64,000 bases of DNA from Myotis daubentonii (GCF_963259705.1 NC_081851.1:13366145-13430144), one strand, 5' to 3'. Positions 36,204 through 48,650 are shown, counted from the stretch's first letter. Notes: a model not told the origin generated them from the sequence alone. Numbers and translations: made by a program.

Positions 36204-39200
36204 TTGACCCATACAGCTCCTAGGCCAATGGAAACTAAGGAGAAAAGAAACAAACGGGACTACATCAAAAGAAAAAGCATCAACCAAAAGAACAAGAAAG
36301 GAAGGAGTTAATAAAGATTAGAGCAAAAATAAATGACATAGAGACCAAAAAACAAACAAAAAAACAATACAGAAAATAAATGAAACCAAGAGCTGGTTCT
36401 TTGAAAGGATAAACAAGATTGACAAACCTCTAGCCAGGCTCACCAAGAAGCAAAGAGAGAGGACCCAAATAAACAAAATCAGAAACGATAGAGGCAAAAT
36501 GACAACAGACCCCACAGAAATACAAATGATTGTTAAAAAACACTATGGACAGATTTATTTCAACAAACTAGACAACCTGGAGGAAATGGACAAATTCCTA
36601 GAAAAATACAACATCCCAACACTTAATCAGGAAGAATCTAAAAATCTCAATAGGCCTATAAATATGGAAGAAATTGAAGCAGTCATCAAAACACTTCCAG
36701 CAAACCAAAGCCCAGTACCAGACGGCTTCACAGGGGAGTTTTACCAAACATTCAAGGAAGAACTAAAACCTATCCTCCTCAGACTACTACAAAAAATTCA
36801 AGAGGAAGGAACACTTCCAAGCTCATTCTATGAAGCCAGCATCACCCTAATACCAAAACCAGGTAAAGACAACACAATGAAAGAGAATTATAGGCCAATA
36901 TCCCTCATGAACATAGATGCCAAAATCCTCAACAAAATCTTAGCACATCGGATCCAGCAGTACATCAGAAAGATCATACACCATGACCAAATAGGATTTA
37001 TCCCAGGGATGAAAGGATGGTACAATATCCGAAAATCAATAAACGTGATACATCACATAAACAAACTGAAACAAAAAAACCATATGGTCATATCAATTGA
37101 TGCAGAAAAAGCATTTGATAAAATCCAACACCTATTTTTGATAAAAACTCTCAGCAAGGTTGGAGTAGAAGGATCATACCTCAACATAATAAAAGCCATA
37201 TATGACAGGCCCACAGCCAGCATCATACTCAATGGACAAAAACAAACACCATTTCCCCTAAGGACAGGAACAAGACAGGGATGCTCACTCTCACCACTCC
37301 TGTTCAACATAGTACTGGAAGTATTAGCCATTGCAATTACACAAGAAAAATAAATAAAAGGCATCCAAATTGGAAAAGAGGAAGTAAAACTGTCCTTATT
37401 TGCAGACGACATGATATTATACATACAAAACACTAGAGACTCCATCAAAAAACTACTAGACTTAATACACGAATTTGGCAATGTAGCAGGATACAAAATT
37501 AACCCCAAGAAATCTGAGGCATTTCTATACACCAACAGTGAACTTTCAGAAAGAGAAACTAAAAAAAAAATCCCATTTACCATCGCACCGAAAAAATTAA
37601 GCTACCTAGAAATAAACTTAACTAAAGAGGTAAAAGACCTCTACTCAGAAAGCTACAGGACGCTGAAAAAAGAGGTAGAGGAAGACATAAACAGATGGAA
37701 GAACATACCGTGTTCATGGATTGGTAGAATCAACATCATTAAAATGTCCATACTACCCAAAGCAATCTAAAAATTCAACGCACTTCCCATTAAAATACCA
37801 ACGGCATACTTCAGAGATCTAGAACGAACTTTCCAAAAATTCTTCTGGAATAAAAAAGACCCCGAATAGCTGCAGCAATCCTGAAAAAGAACAAAGTAGG
37901 TGGGATCTCAATACCAGATATCAAGTTGTATTGCAAAGCCATTGTTCTCAAAACTGCCTGGTACTGGCACAAGATTGGCATATAGATCAATGGAATAGAA
38001 TAGAGAGCCCAGAAATCGGCCCGAACCAATATGCTCAATTAATATTTGACAAAGGAGGCAAGAACATACAATGGAGCCAAGACAGTCTCTTCAATAAATG
38101 GGGTTGGAAAATTGGACAGATATATGCAAGAAAATGAAACTAGACCAACTTACACCATACACAAAAATAAACTCAAAATGGATAAAAGACTTAAATGTAC
38201 GACAAGAAACCATAAAAATTCTAGAAGAATCCAAAGGCAAGAAAATCTCAGACATATGCCAAAGCAATTTCTTCACTGATACAGCTCCTAGGGCACTTGA
38301 AACGAAAGAGAAAATGAACAAATGGGACTACATCAAAATAAAAAGCTTCTGCACAGCAAAAGAAACCATCAACAAAACAACGAGAAAACCCACTGCGTGG
38401 GTAAACATATTTGCCAATGTCATATCTGATAAGGGCCTAATCTCCAAAATTTATAGGGAACTCATACAACTTAAATAAAAGGAAGATAAACAATCCCATC
38501 AAAAAATGGGCAAAGGACCTAAATAGACACCTATCAAAAGAGGACATTCAGAAAGCCAAGAGACATATGAAAACATGCTCAAAGTCACTAATCATCCGAG
38601 AGATGCAAATCAAAACAACAATGAGGTACCATCTCACACCCCTGTCAGACTGGCTATCACCAACAAATCAACAAACGACAAGTGCTGGAGAGGATGTGGA
38701 GAAAAAGGAACACTCGTGCACTGCTGCTGGGAATGAAGACTGGTGCAGCCACTATGGAAGACAGTATGGAGTTTCCTTAAAAAACTGAAAATGGAACTCC
38801 CATTTGACCCTGTGATCCCACTTCTGGGAATATATCCCAAGAAACCAGAAACACCAATCAGAAAGGATATATGCACCCCTCTGTTCATAGCAGCACAATT
38901 CACCATAGCTAAGATCTGGAAACAGCCTAAGTGCCCATCAGTAGATGAATGGATTAGAAAACAGTGGTACATCTACACGATGGAATACTATGCTGCTGTA
39001 AAAAGGAAGGAACTCTTACCATTTGCAATGGCATGGATGGAACTGGAGAGCATTATGCTAAGTTAAATAAGCCAAAGGAAAAATACCACATGATCTCACT
39101 CATGCATGGACAATAGAGACCATTATAAACTTTTGAACAATAATAGATACAGAGGCAGAGCTGCCCCAAACAGATTGTCAAACTACAGTGGGAAGGCCGG

Positions 39201-39403
39201 GGAGGGTTGGGGGCAGGAGGTAGGGGGGTAAGAGATCAACTAAAGGACTTGTATGCATGCATATAAGCATAACCAATGGACATAAGACACTGGGGGATAG
39301 GGGAGGCTAGGGGACTGTCTAGGGCGGGAGGATAAAATGGACACATATGTAATACCCTTTGTAACACTTTAAGCAATAAAAAAAAATAAAAAAATAAAAA
39401 AAG
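36204..39403 (+). mobile_element. L1 retrotransposon, truncated and 5'-rearranged
   Basis: From 36296 this follows ORF2 from the segment before the reverse transcriptase to the 3' UTR and A-rich tail (39375-39403), nearly identical to the 7.3-10.3 kb L1. The first 90 bases (36204-36290) instead match the ORF2 C-terminal region (compare 38274-38360), so the left end is a junction of two separate L1 pieces. The four tandem 3' units follow the tail without a gap. Confidence 0.9.
36499..39066 (+). pseudogene. L1 ORF2, broken (RT and C-terminal region)
   Basis: Reverse-transcriptase domain at 36499-37560: [12 protein letters not shown] near 37093, [14 protein letters not shown] near 37267, FADD at 37399-37410. 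A TAA at 37351-37353 lies just before FADD, at the same codon as in the L1 at 8311. A second stop (37768) replaces a Tyr codon, and frameshifts occur near 37850 and 38110. The C-terminal Cys-containing region runs to 39066. No endonuclease domain is present. Not functional. Confidence 0.85.
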
Positions 39404-42400
39404 GATAGTCTCTTCAATAAATGCTGTTGGGAAAATTGGACAGATATATGCAAGAAAATGAAACTAGACCACCAACTTACACCATACACAAAAATAAACT
39501 CAAAATGGAAAAAGGACTTAAATGTACGACGGGAAACCATAAAAATTCTAGAAGATTCCAAAGGCCACAAAATCTCAGACATATGCCGAAGCAATTTCTT
39601 CACTGATACAGCTCCTAGGGCACTTGAAACGAAAGAGAAAATGAACAAATGGGACTACATCAAAATAAAAAGCTTCTGCACAGCAAAAGAAACCATCAAC
39701 AAAACAACAAGAAAACCCACTGCGTGGGAAAACATATTTGCCAATGTCATATCTGATAAGGGCCTAATCTCCAAAATTTATAGGGAACTCATACAACTGA
39801 ACAAAAGAAAGGTAAACAATCCAATCAAAAAATGGGCAAAGGATCTAAATAGACACCTTTCAAAAGAGGACATTCAGAAAGCCAAGAGACATATGAAAAC
39901 ATGCTCAAAGTCACTAATCATCTGAGAGATGCAAATCAAAACAACAATGAGGTACCATCTCACACCTGTCAGACTGGCTATCATCAACAAATCAACAAAC
40001 GACAAGTGCTGGAGAGGATGTGGAGAAAAAGGAACACTCGTGCACTGCTGCTGGGAATGAAGACTGGTGCAGCCACTATGGAAGACAGTATGGAGTTTCC
40101 TCAAAAAACTGAAAATGGAACTCCCATTTGACCCTGTGATCCCACTTCTAGGAATATATCCCAAGAAACCAGAAACACCAATCAAAAGGATATATGCAAC
40201 CCTCTGTTCATAGCAGCACAATTCACCATAGCTAAGATCTGGAAACAGCCTAAGTGCCCATCAGTAGATGAATGGATTAGAAAACAGTGGTACATCTACA
40301 CGATGGAATACTATGCTGCTGTAAAAAGGAAGGAACTCTTACCATTTGCAACGGCATGGATGGAACTGGAGAGCATTATGCTAAGTTAAATAAGCCAAAG
40401 GAAAAATACCACATGATCTCACTCATGCATGGACAATAGAGACCATTATAAACTTTTGAACAATAATAGATACAGAGGCAGAGCTGCCCCAAACAGATTG
40501 TCAAACTACAGTGGGAAGGCCGGGGAGGGTTGGGGGCAGGAGGTAGGGGGGTAAGAGATCAACTAAAGGACTTGTATGCATGCATATAAGCATAACCAAT
40601 GGACATAAGACACTGGGGGATAGGGGAGGCTAGGGGCCTGTCTAGGGCGGGAGGATAAAATGGACACATATGTAATACCCTTTGTAAAACTTTAAGCAAT
40701 AAAAAAAAAATAAAAAAATAAAAAAAAGATAGTCTCTTCAATAAATGCTGTTGGGAAAATTGGACAGATATATGCAAGAAAATGAAACTAGACCACCAAC
40801 TTACACCATACACAAAAATAAACTCAAAATGGAAAAAGGACTTAAATGTACGACGGGAAACCATAAAAATTCTAGAAGAATCCAAAGGCCACAAAATCTC
40901 AGACATATGCCGAAGCAATTTCTTCACTGATACAGCTCCTAGGGCACTTGAAACGAAAGAGAAAATGAACAAATGGGACTACATCAAAATAAAAAGCTTC
41001 TGCACAGCAAAAGAAACCATCAACAAAACAACAAGAAAACCCACTGCGTGGGAAAACATATTTGCCAATGTCATATCTGATAAGGGCCTAATCTCCAAAA
41101 TTTATAGGGAACTCATACAACTGAACAAAAGAAAGGTAAACAATCCAATCAAAAAATGGGCAAAGGATCTAAATAGACACCTTTCAAAAGAGGACATTCA
41201 GAAAGCCAAGAGACATATGAAAACATGCTCAAAGTCACTAATCATCTGAGAGATGCAAATCAAAACAACAATGAGGTACCATCTCACACCTGTCAGACTG
41301 GCTATCATCAACAAATCAACAAACGACAAGTGCTGGAGAGGATGTGGAGAAAAAGGAACACTCGTGCACTGCTGCTGGGAATGAAGACTGGTGCAGCCAC
41401 TATGGAAGACAGTATGGAGTTTCCTCAAAAAACTGAAAATGGAACTCCCATTTGACCCTGTGATCCCACTTCTAGGAATATACCCCAAGAAACCAGAAAC
41501 ACCAATCAAAAGGATATATGCAACCCTCTGTTCATAGCAGCACAATTCACCATAGCTAAGATCTGGAAACAGCCTAAGTGCCCATCAGTAGATGAATGGA
41601 TTAGAAAACTGTGGTACATCTACACGATGGAATACTATGCTGCTGTAAAAAAGAAGGAACTCTTACCATTTGCAACGGCATGGATGGAACTGGAGAGCAT
41701 TATGCTAAGTGAAATAAGCCAGTCAATGAAGGAAAAATACCACATGACCTCACTCATTCATGGATAATAAAGACCATTATAAACTTATGAACAATAATAG
41801 ATACAGAGGCAGAGCTGCCTCAAACAGATTGTCAAACTGCAGTGGGAAGGTCGGAAACGGTTGGGGGGCAGGAGGGAGTGGGGTAAGAGATCAACAGAAG
41901 GACTTGTATGCATGCATATAAGCATAACCAATGGACATAAGACACTGGGGGATAGGGGAGGCTAGGGGCCTGTCTAGGGCGGGAGGATAAAATGGACACA
42001 TATGTAATACCCTTTGTAACACTTTAAGCAATAAAAAAAAAAATAAAAAAATAAAAAAAAATAGTCTCTTCAATAAATGCTGTTGGGAAAATTGGACAGA
42101 TATATGCAAGAAAATGAAACTAGACCACCAACTTACACCATACACAAAAATAAACTCAAAATGGAAAAAGGACTTAAATGTACGACGGGAAACCATAAAA
42201 ATTCTAGAAGAATCCAAAGGCCACAAAATCTCAGACATATGCCGAAGCAATTTCTTCACTGATACAGCTCCTAGGGCACTTGAAACGAAAGAGAAAATGA
42301 ACAAATGGGACTACATCAAAATAAAAAGCTTCTGCACAGCAAAAGAAACCATCAACAAAACAACAAGAAAACCCACTGCGTGGGAAAACGTATTTGCCAA

Positions 42401-44728
42401 TGTCATATCTGATAAGGGCCTAATCTCCAAAATTTATAGGGAACTCATACAACTGAACAAAAGAAAGGTAAACAATCCAATCAAAAAATGGGCAAAGGAT
42501 CTAAATAGACACCTTTCAAAAGAGGACATTCAGAAAGCCAAGAGACATATGAAAACATGCTCAAAGTCACTAATCATCTGAGAGATGCAAATCAAAACAA
42601 CAATGAGGTACCATCTCACACCTGTCAGACTGGCTATCATCAACAAATCAACAAACGAGAAGTGCTGGAGAGGATGTGGAGAAAAAGGAACACTCGTGCA
42701 CTGCTGCTGGGAATGAAGACTGGTGCAGCCACTATGGAAGACAGTATGGAGTTTCCTCAAAAAACTGAAAATGGAACTCCCATTTGACCCTGTGATCCCA
42801 CTTCTAGGAATATACCCCAAGAAACCAGAAACACCAATCAAAAGGATATATGCAACCCTCTGTTCATAGCAGCACAATTCACCATAGCTAAGATCTGGAA
42901 ACAGCCTAAGTGCCCATCAGTAGATGAATGGATTAGAAAACAGTGGTACATCTACACGATGGAATACTATGCTGCTGTAAAAAGGAAGGAACTCTTACCA
43001 TTTGCAATGGCATGGATGGAACTGGAGAGCATTATGCTAAGTTAAATAAGCCAAAGGAAAAATACCACATGATTTCACTCATGCATGGACAATAGAGACC
43101 ATTATAAACTTTTGAACAATAATAGATACAGAGGCAGAGCTGCCCCAAACAGATTGTCAAACTACAGTGGGAAGGCCGGGGAGGGTTGGGGGCAGGAGGT
43201 AGGTAGGTAAGAGATCAACTAAAGGACTTGTATGCATGCATATAAGCATAACCAATGGACATAAGACACTGGGGGATAGGGGAGGCTAGGGGCCTGTCTA
43301 GGGCGGGAGGATAAAATGGACACATATGTAATACCCTTTGTAACACTTTAAGCAATAAAAAAAAAAATAAAAAAATAAAAAAAATAGTCTCTTCAATAAA
43401 TGCTGTTGGGAAAATTGGACAGATATATGTAAGAAAATGAAACTAGACCACCAACTTACACCATACACAAAAATAAACTCAAAATGGAAAAAGGACTTAA
43501 ATGTACGACGGGAAACCATAAAAATTCTAGAAGAATCCAAAGGCCACAAAATCTCAGACATATGCCGAAGCAATTTCTTCACTGATACAGGTCCTAGGGC
43601 ACATGAAACGAATGAGAAAATGAACAAATGGGACTACATCAAAATAAAAAGCTTCTGCACAGCAAAAGAAACCATCAACAAAACAACAAGAAAACCCACT
43701 GCGTGGGAAAACATATTTGCCAATGTCATATCTGATAAGGGCCTAATCTCCAAAATTTATAGGGAACTCATACAACTGAACAAAAGAAAGGTAAACAATC
43801 CAATCAAAAAATGAGCAAAGGACCTAAATAGAGACACCTTTCAAAAGAGGACATTCAGAAAGCCAAGAGACATATGAAAACATGCTCAAAGTCACTAATC
43901 ATCTGAGAGATGCAAATCAAAACAACAATGAGGTACCATCTCACACCTCTCAGACTGGCTATCATCAACAAATCAACAAACGAGAAGTGCTGGAGAGGAT
44001 GTGGAGAAAAAGGAACACTCGTGCACTGCTGCTGGGAATGAAGACTGGTGCAGCCACTATGGAAGACAGTATGGAGTTTCCTCAAAAAACTGAAAATGGA
44101 ACTCCCATTTGACCCTGTGATCCCACTTCTAGGAATATATCCCAAGAAACCAGAAACACCAATCAAAAGGATATATGCAACCCTCTGTTCATAGCAGCAC
44201 AATTCACCATAGCTAAGATCTGGAAACAGCCTAAGTGCCCATCAGTAGATGAATGGATTAGAAAACAGTGGTACATCTACACGATGGAATACTATGCTGC
44301 TGTAAAAAGGAAGGAACTCTTACCATTTGCAACGGCATGGATGGAACTGGAGAGCATTATGCTAAGTGAAATAAGCCAGTCAATGAAGGAAAAATACCAC
44401 ATGAACTCACTCATTCATGGATAATAGAGACCATTATAAACTCTTGAACAATAATAGATACAGAGGCAGAGCTGCCTCAAACAGATTGTCAAACTGCAGC
44501 GGGAAGGCCGGGGAGGGTTGGGGGGCAGGAGGTAGGGGGGTAAGAGATCAACCAAAGGACTTGTATGCATGCATATAAGCATAACCAATGGACATAAGAC
44601 ACTGGGGGTAGGGGAGGACGGGGGATTGTCAAGGGCGGGTTGAAAAAAAAAGGACACATATGTTATACCCTGTGTAATACTTTAAGCAATAAAACTTAAA
44701 AAAATTAAAAAACCTATAAAAAAAGGAA
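39404..44728 (+). repeat. Tandem array of four L1 3'-end units (about 1.33 kb each)
   Basis: Units begin at 39404, 40728, 42061 and 43384. Each starts at the same ORF2 position (ATAGTCTCTTCAATAAATGC) and runs through the ORF2 C-terminus and the G-rich 3' UTR to an A-rich tail with AATAAA, which is fused directly to the next unit. Spacings are 1324, 1333 and 1323 bp. With the parent L1 there are five copies of this 3' end head-to-tail. The long open frame repeated in each unit (for example 39458-39925) is the ORF2 C-terminus and has no start context of its own. Confidence 0.93.
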
Positions 44729-44734
44729 AGAAAG

Positions 44735-46198
44735 AGTACACACAGAAGGCCAAGAGACATATGAAAACAGTCAAAGTCACTCATCATCCAAGAGATGGCT
44801 TCACAGGGCAGTTTTACCGAACATTCAAAGAAGAACTAACACCTTTTAGTATACTATTCAGACTGTTTCAGAAAATCCACCAATAATGAACTCACACAGA
44901 AAGAAACTAATAAAACAATCCCATTTACCCCTGCACCCAAAAAATTAAGATACCTGGGAATAAACTTAACTCACGTGGTAAAGCACCTGTACTCGGAAAA
45001 CTACAGGATGTTGAAAAAAGAGATAGAGGAAGACATAAATAAATGGAAGGATATACCGTGTTCATGGATTGGTAGAATCAACATCATTAAAATGTCCATA
45101 CCACTGATAGCAATCTATAGGTTCAGTCAAAATCCCATTATGATACAAACGGAATATTTCACAGACCTACAACAAACTCTTCAAAAATTCATATGGAATT
45201 TAAAAAGACCCCGAATAGCCACAGCAATCCTGAGACAGAACAACAAGGTTGGTGGGCTCACAATACCAGATATGAAGCCATATTATGAAGCCTCAGTTCT
45301 CAACACTGCCTGGTACTGGCACAAGAACAGACGTGTAGACTAATGAAATCAAACAGAGAATCCAGAAATCAATCCAGGCCATTCAACTCAATTGATATTT
45401 GACAAAGGAGACAAGAGTATACAATGGAGCCAAGATAGTCTCTTCAATAAATGGTGTTGGGAAAATTGGACGGATACAAGCAAAAAAAAGAAAGAAAGAA
45501 ACTAGACCACCAACTTACACCAAACACAAAAAGAAACTCAAAATGGATAAAGGATTTAAACATAAGGCTGGAAAACATAAAAATCTTAGAAGAATCCATA
45601 GGCAGAAAAATATCAGACATATTTCCATAGGCAGATGAATCCATAGGCCGCTAAATATCAGACGATAATCATCAGAGAGATACAAATCAAAACGACAAGG
45701 ACATACAATCTCACACCTGTCAGATTGGTTATCATCAACAAATCAACAAACACAAGTGCTGGCGAGGATGGGGATAAAAAGGAACCCTCTTGCACTGCTG
45801 TGGGAATGCATACTGGTGCAACCACTGTGGAAGACAGTGTGGAGTTTCCTCAAAATATTAAAAATGGAACTCCCATTGGACCCAGTAATCCCACTTCTAG
45901 GACTATATCCCAAGAAATCAGAAACACCAATCAGAAAGGACATTTGCACCCCTCTGTTCATAGCAGCACAATGTATAAGAGCTAAGATTTGGAAACAGCC
46001 TAAGTGCCCCACTTAGCAGATGAGTGGATTAGAAAACTGTGGTACGTCTATACAATGGAATACTACGCTGCCGTAAAAGAGAAGGAACTTTTACCATTTG
46101 CAACAGCACGGATGAACCTAGGGAGCATTATGCTAAGCAAAATAAGCCAGTCGGAGAAAGACAAATATTATGTGAGCTCACTCATTTGTGCAATATAA
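44735..46198 (+). mobile_element. Older L1, internally deleted
   Basis: Pieces of ORF2 in order but with gaps: a short RT piece (44795-44880), the region after FADD (44905-45345), then 45360-45650 and the C-terminal segment (45660-46198). Sequence is more diverged than the neighbouring L1s, indicating greater age. No tail or target duplication clear. Confidence 0.85.
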
Positions 46199-46450
46199 TT
46201 AAAAATGTAAACTGATGAACAGAAAATAGAGCCAGAACAAAAACTATTTTAGAATATAATAGAAGTAATCCTGTTATTTGCAGATTTTTAATATTTCCTA
46301 CAACTTTTGTGATATACTATGTTAGTATAGTTTTGGTAATATTATTATATTTTAAATCTTTTTTCCTTGAAATATTAATATTTATTACATGTAATATTAT
46401 ATTTAAAAGCCTTTCGTGAAATATGAATGTTCATTGCACATAACATCTTT
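46199..46450. other. AT-rich spacer before the Helitron nest
   Basis: Contains TTTTCCTTGAAATATTAATA and TTCATTGCACATAACATCTT; related strings recur at 48310-48360 and 48665-48692, between the Helitrons. Confidence 0.6.
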
Positions 46451-47191
46451 ACTCTTAAAAGGTTAATATGTTAATTAGACCAGGAGACCTTCTAGATCAG
46501 AGGTCCTCAAACGTTTTAAACAGGGGTCCAGTTCACTGTCCCTCAGACATTCCACACATGCGCACTGCGGGCACGGGACGAGTTGCCTGCTAAGCAGGAC
46601 AGGCAGCAGAGGCAAACCACCTGGCGGGCCGGATAAATGTTTTCAGCGGGCAGCACGTGGCCTGTGGGCCGTAGTTTGAGGACCCCTGTTCTAGATGTCC
46701 TTGGGGACAAAGCCATGGTAGTGGGGCCGAGGCAGAGGCCGTTAGGGGTGATTAGGCCAGGAGGAGAGGGCAGTTGAGAGCAAGCAGGCCATCAGGGGGG
46801 TCAGCTGGGGGGCAAGCAGGCCAGCAGGAAAGGCAGATGGGGGGGAGCAGGCCGGTAATTGTGGGCAATTGGGGGCGAGCAGGCCAGCATTGGGGGCCAG
46901 TTGTGGGTGAGCAGACCGGCAGTGGGGGGGCAGTTGAGGGTAAGACAGATGGCTGGGGGGCTGATGAGGGTACACAGGCCGGCATGCAGAGTGGTTAGGG
47001 GCAATCAGTCAAGTGAGTAGTTAGGAGCCAGCGGTCCTGGATGGTGAGAGGGATGTTTGACTGCTAGTTTAGGCCCGATCCCAGAAATCATGCCTAAACC
47101 AGCAGTCAGACCACCCCTAAGGGGTCCCAGATTGGAGAGGGTGCAGGTAGGGCTGATGGACACCGCACCGCCCCCACACACGGGCCACTAG
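46451..47191 (+). mobile_element. Helitron, interrupted by a hAT
   Basis: 5' region CTTAAAAGGTTAATATGTTA, then the hAT insert (46498-46688), then the same blocks seen at 3908-4165 and a 3' end CACGGGCCACTAG. The terminal hairpin is degraded. The next Helitron starts at the following base. Confidence 0.72.
46498..46688. mobile_element. Non-autonomous hAT transposon (191 bp)
   Basis: Terminal repeats CAGAGGTCCTCAAAC and GTTTGAGGACCCCTG are inverted with one mismatch. A perfect 8-bp duplication TTCTAGAT flanks it at 46490-46497 and 46689-46696. Inserted inside the Helitron, hence younger. Confidence 0.92.
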
Positions 47192-47197
47192 TCTATA

Positions 47198-47983
47198 TAC
47201 ACTGAGTGGCCAGATTATTATGACAACACCATCAGTATTTCGTTGGGCCACCTTTTGCCTTCAATACTGCGGCGAATCCTCTTGGCATTGGCTCCCAGAG
47301 ATGTTAAATGGTGATGTGAGGAATCTGACACCATGCCTGATGAATAGCACTGTCCAGTTCTGTGAGATTTGAGGGTTGTGGAACCAGCTGCCTGATGGCT
47401 CTTTTAACTTCATCCCACAAATACTCAATTGGATTGAGATCTGGTGATTGTGGGGGCCACATAAGCAAGGTAAAGTCTCCCTCAAGTTGTTGAAACTACT
47501 CCTGCACAATACGAGCACCGTCATGGCACACTGTCTTGTTGGAAGACGCCACTGGGATACGCCATCAACAGGATAGGATGAACTTAGGTATGTTGTGCTA
47601 TTCAGATGTTGTTCCACACGAATTAAAGGGCCTAAATCATGCCAAGGAAAACATGCCCCAAACCATAGCACTGCCCCCACCAGCTTGAAGGGCTGTACTC
47701 ATGCATGTGGGGTGCATGCTTTCATGTTGTTTCCACCAAATCCTCACTCTGCCATCTGCACGATGCAACTGGAAATATGATTCATCTGACCACATGACTT
47801 TTTTCCAATGCTCAACTATCCAATCCTTGTGTTCCTGTGCAAATTGGAGATGTTTTATCTTGGTAACTACAGGCAGCAAAGGCGTTCGACCAGGCCTTTA
47901 GCTTCCATATCCCAAACAATGCAGTGTATGGCTTATTTGCCTACACACATCAGGTGGTCATAATAATCTAGCCACTCAGTGTA
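47198..47983 (-). mobile_element. Tc1/mariner element, internally deleted
   Basis: Ends are inverted repeats: TACACTGAGTGGCCAGATTA on the left and the complement of the right end TAATCTAGCCACTCAGTGTA. TA dinucleotides flank both ends, the Tc1/mariner target. At about 786 bp it is roughly half the length of an intact Tc1 element and keeps only the 3' part of the transposase gene, on the minus strand. Confidence 0.88.
47258..47879 (-). pseudogene. Tc1-type transposase remnant
   Basis: A DDE-family transposase that cuts and pastes at TA sites. The first frame (47879 down to 47637) has WSDESYFQLH, containing the second catalytic Asp, and GGGSAMVWGMFS. The reading then shifts frame. Further down lie the DNAPCH-like region (disrupted), QSPDLNPIE-like and KAKGGPTKY-like C-terminal traces spread over different frames. 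The N-terminal DNA-binding half is absent. Dead copy. Confidence 0.8.
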
Positions 47984-48349
47984 TATAAAGTCCTAAGCTA
48001 CCCTTGGACCAGTGCTATGATGCGCACTGACCACCATGGGTCAGACACTAAAAGTTCAGGCATGGAACCATGGAACAGACAGATGAATCTCAGAGGGAAG
48101 GAGGAAGGGGGAAGGTGGGAAGAGATGCACCAAAGATCTTATATGCATGCACACTAGAGGCCCCCGGTTGGGTCCCTCAGCCTACCTGCAGGGATCTGGT
48201 TGAAACCGGCAGTGTGACTTGCCCTGAGTGGTCCTGGACTGTGAGAGGGTCCAGGCCAGGACGAGGGACCCGGCTGGTGCACCAATCCGTGCACCCGGCC
48301 TCTAGTTCTATTTAATTTTTTTTCTTGAAATATTAATGTTTACTGCACA

Positions 48350-48650
48350 TAACATGTAAATATATAAAAGCCTAAGCGAAAGTTGGACCAGCGCTATGAT
48401 AAGCAGTGAGCACCAGGGGGCAGAGGCTCAATGCAGAGACATGGAAACATGGAACAGCCTGATGAATCTGAGAGGGAAGGGGTTAGGGGAGGGCCGGAAG
48501 AGATTCACCAAATATCTTATATGCATAGTAGAGGCCCCCGTGGTGGTCCCTCCTCTGGCCTGTGGGGCTCGGACATATCCTGAGGGGTCCCGGATGGTGA
48601 GAGGGACAAGGGACCCCACTGGTGCACAAATCTGGGCACCAGGCCTCTAG
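48350..48650 (+). mobile_element. Helitron, short
   Basis: Body AAAAGCCTAAGCGAAAGTTG closely parallels the previous element. Ends GGTGCACAAATCTGGGCACC then AGGCCTCTAG. TAGAGGCCCCC at 48530 again gives an inverted copy of the end sequence. Confidence 0.72.

Larger units (their letters stand above)
47192..48305 (+). mobile_element. Helitron, split by the Tc1 insertion
   Basis: If the Tc1 copy is removed, TCTATA joins TATAAAGTCCTAAGC, a normal Helitron start directly after the previous element's CTAG. The 3' end is GGTGCACCAATCCGTGCACC then CGGCCTCTAG (48305). The last 150 bp start with CTAGAGGCCCC, the inverse of the end. Confidence 0.68.

Noticed and set aside
39874..44202. Recurrent 115-codon minus-strand frames in each L1 tail unit
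   Set aside because: They are antisense shadows of the ORF2 C-terminus, identical because the units are duplicated.
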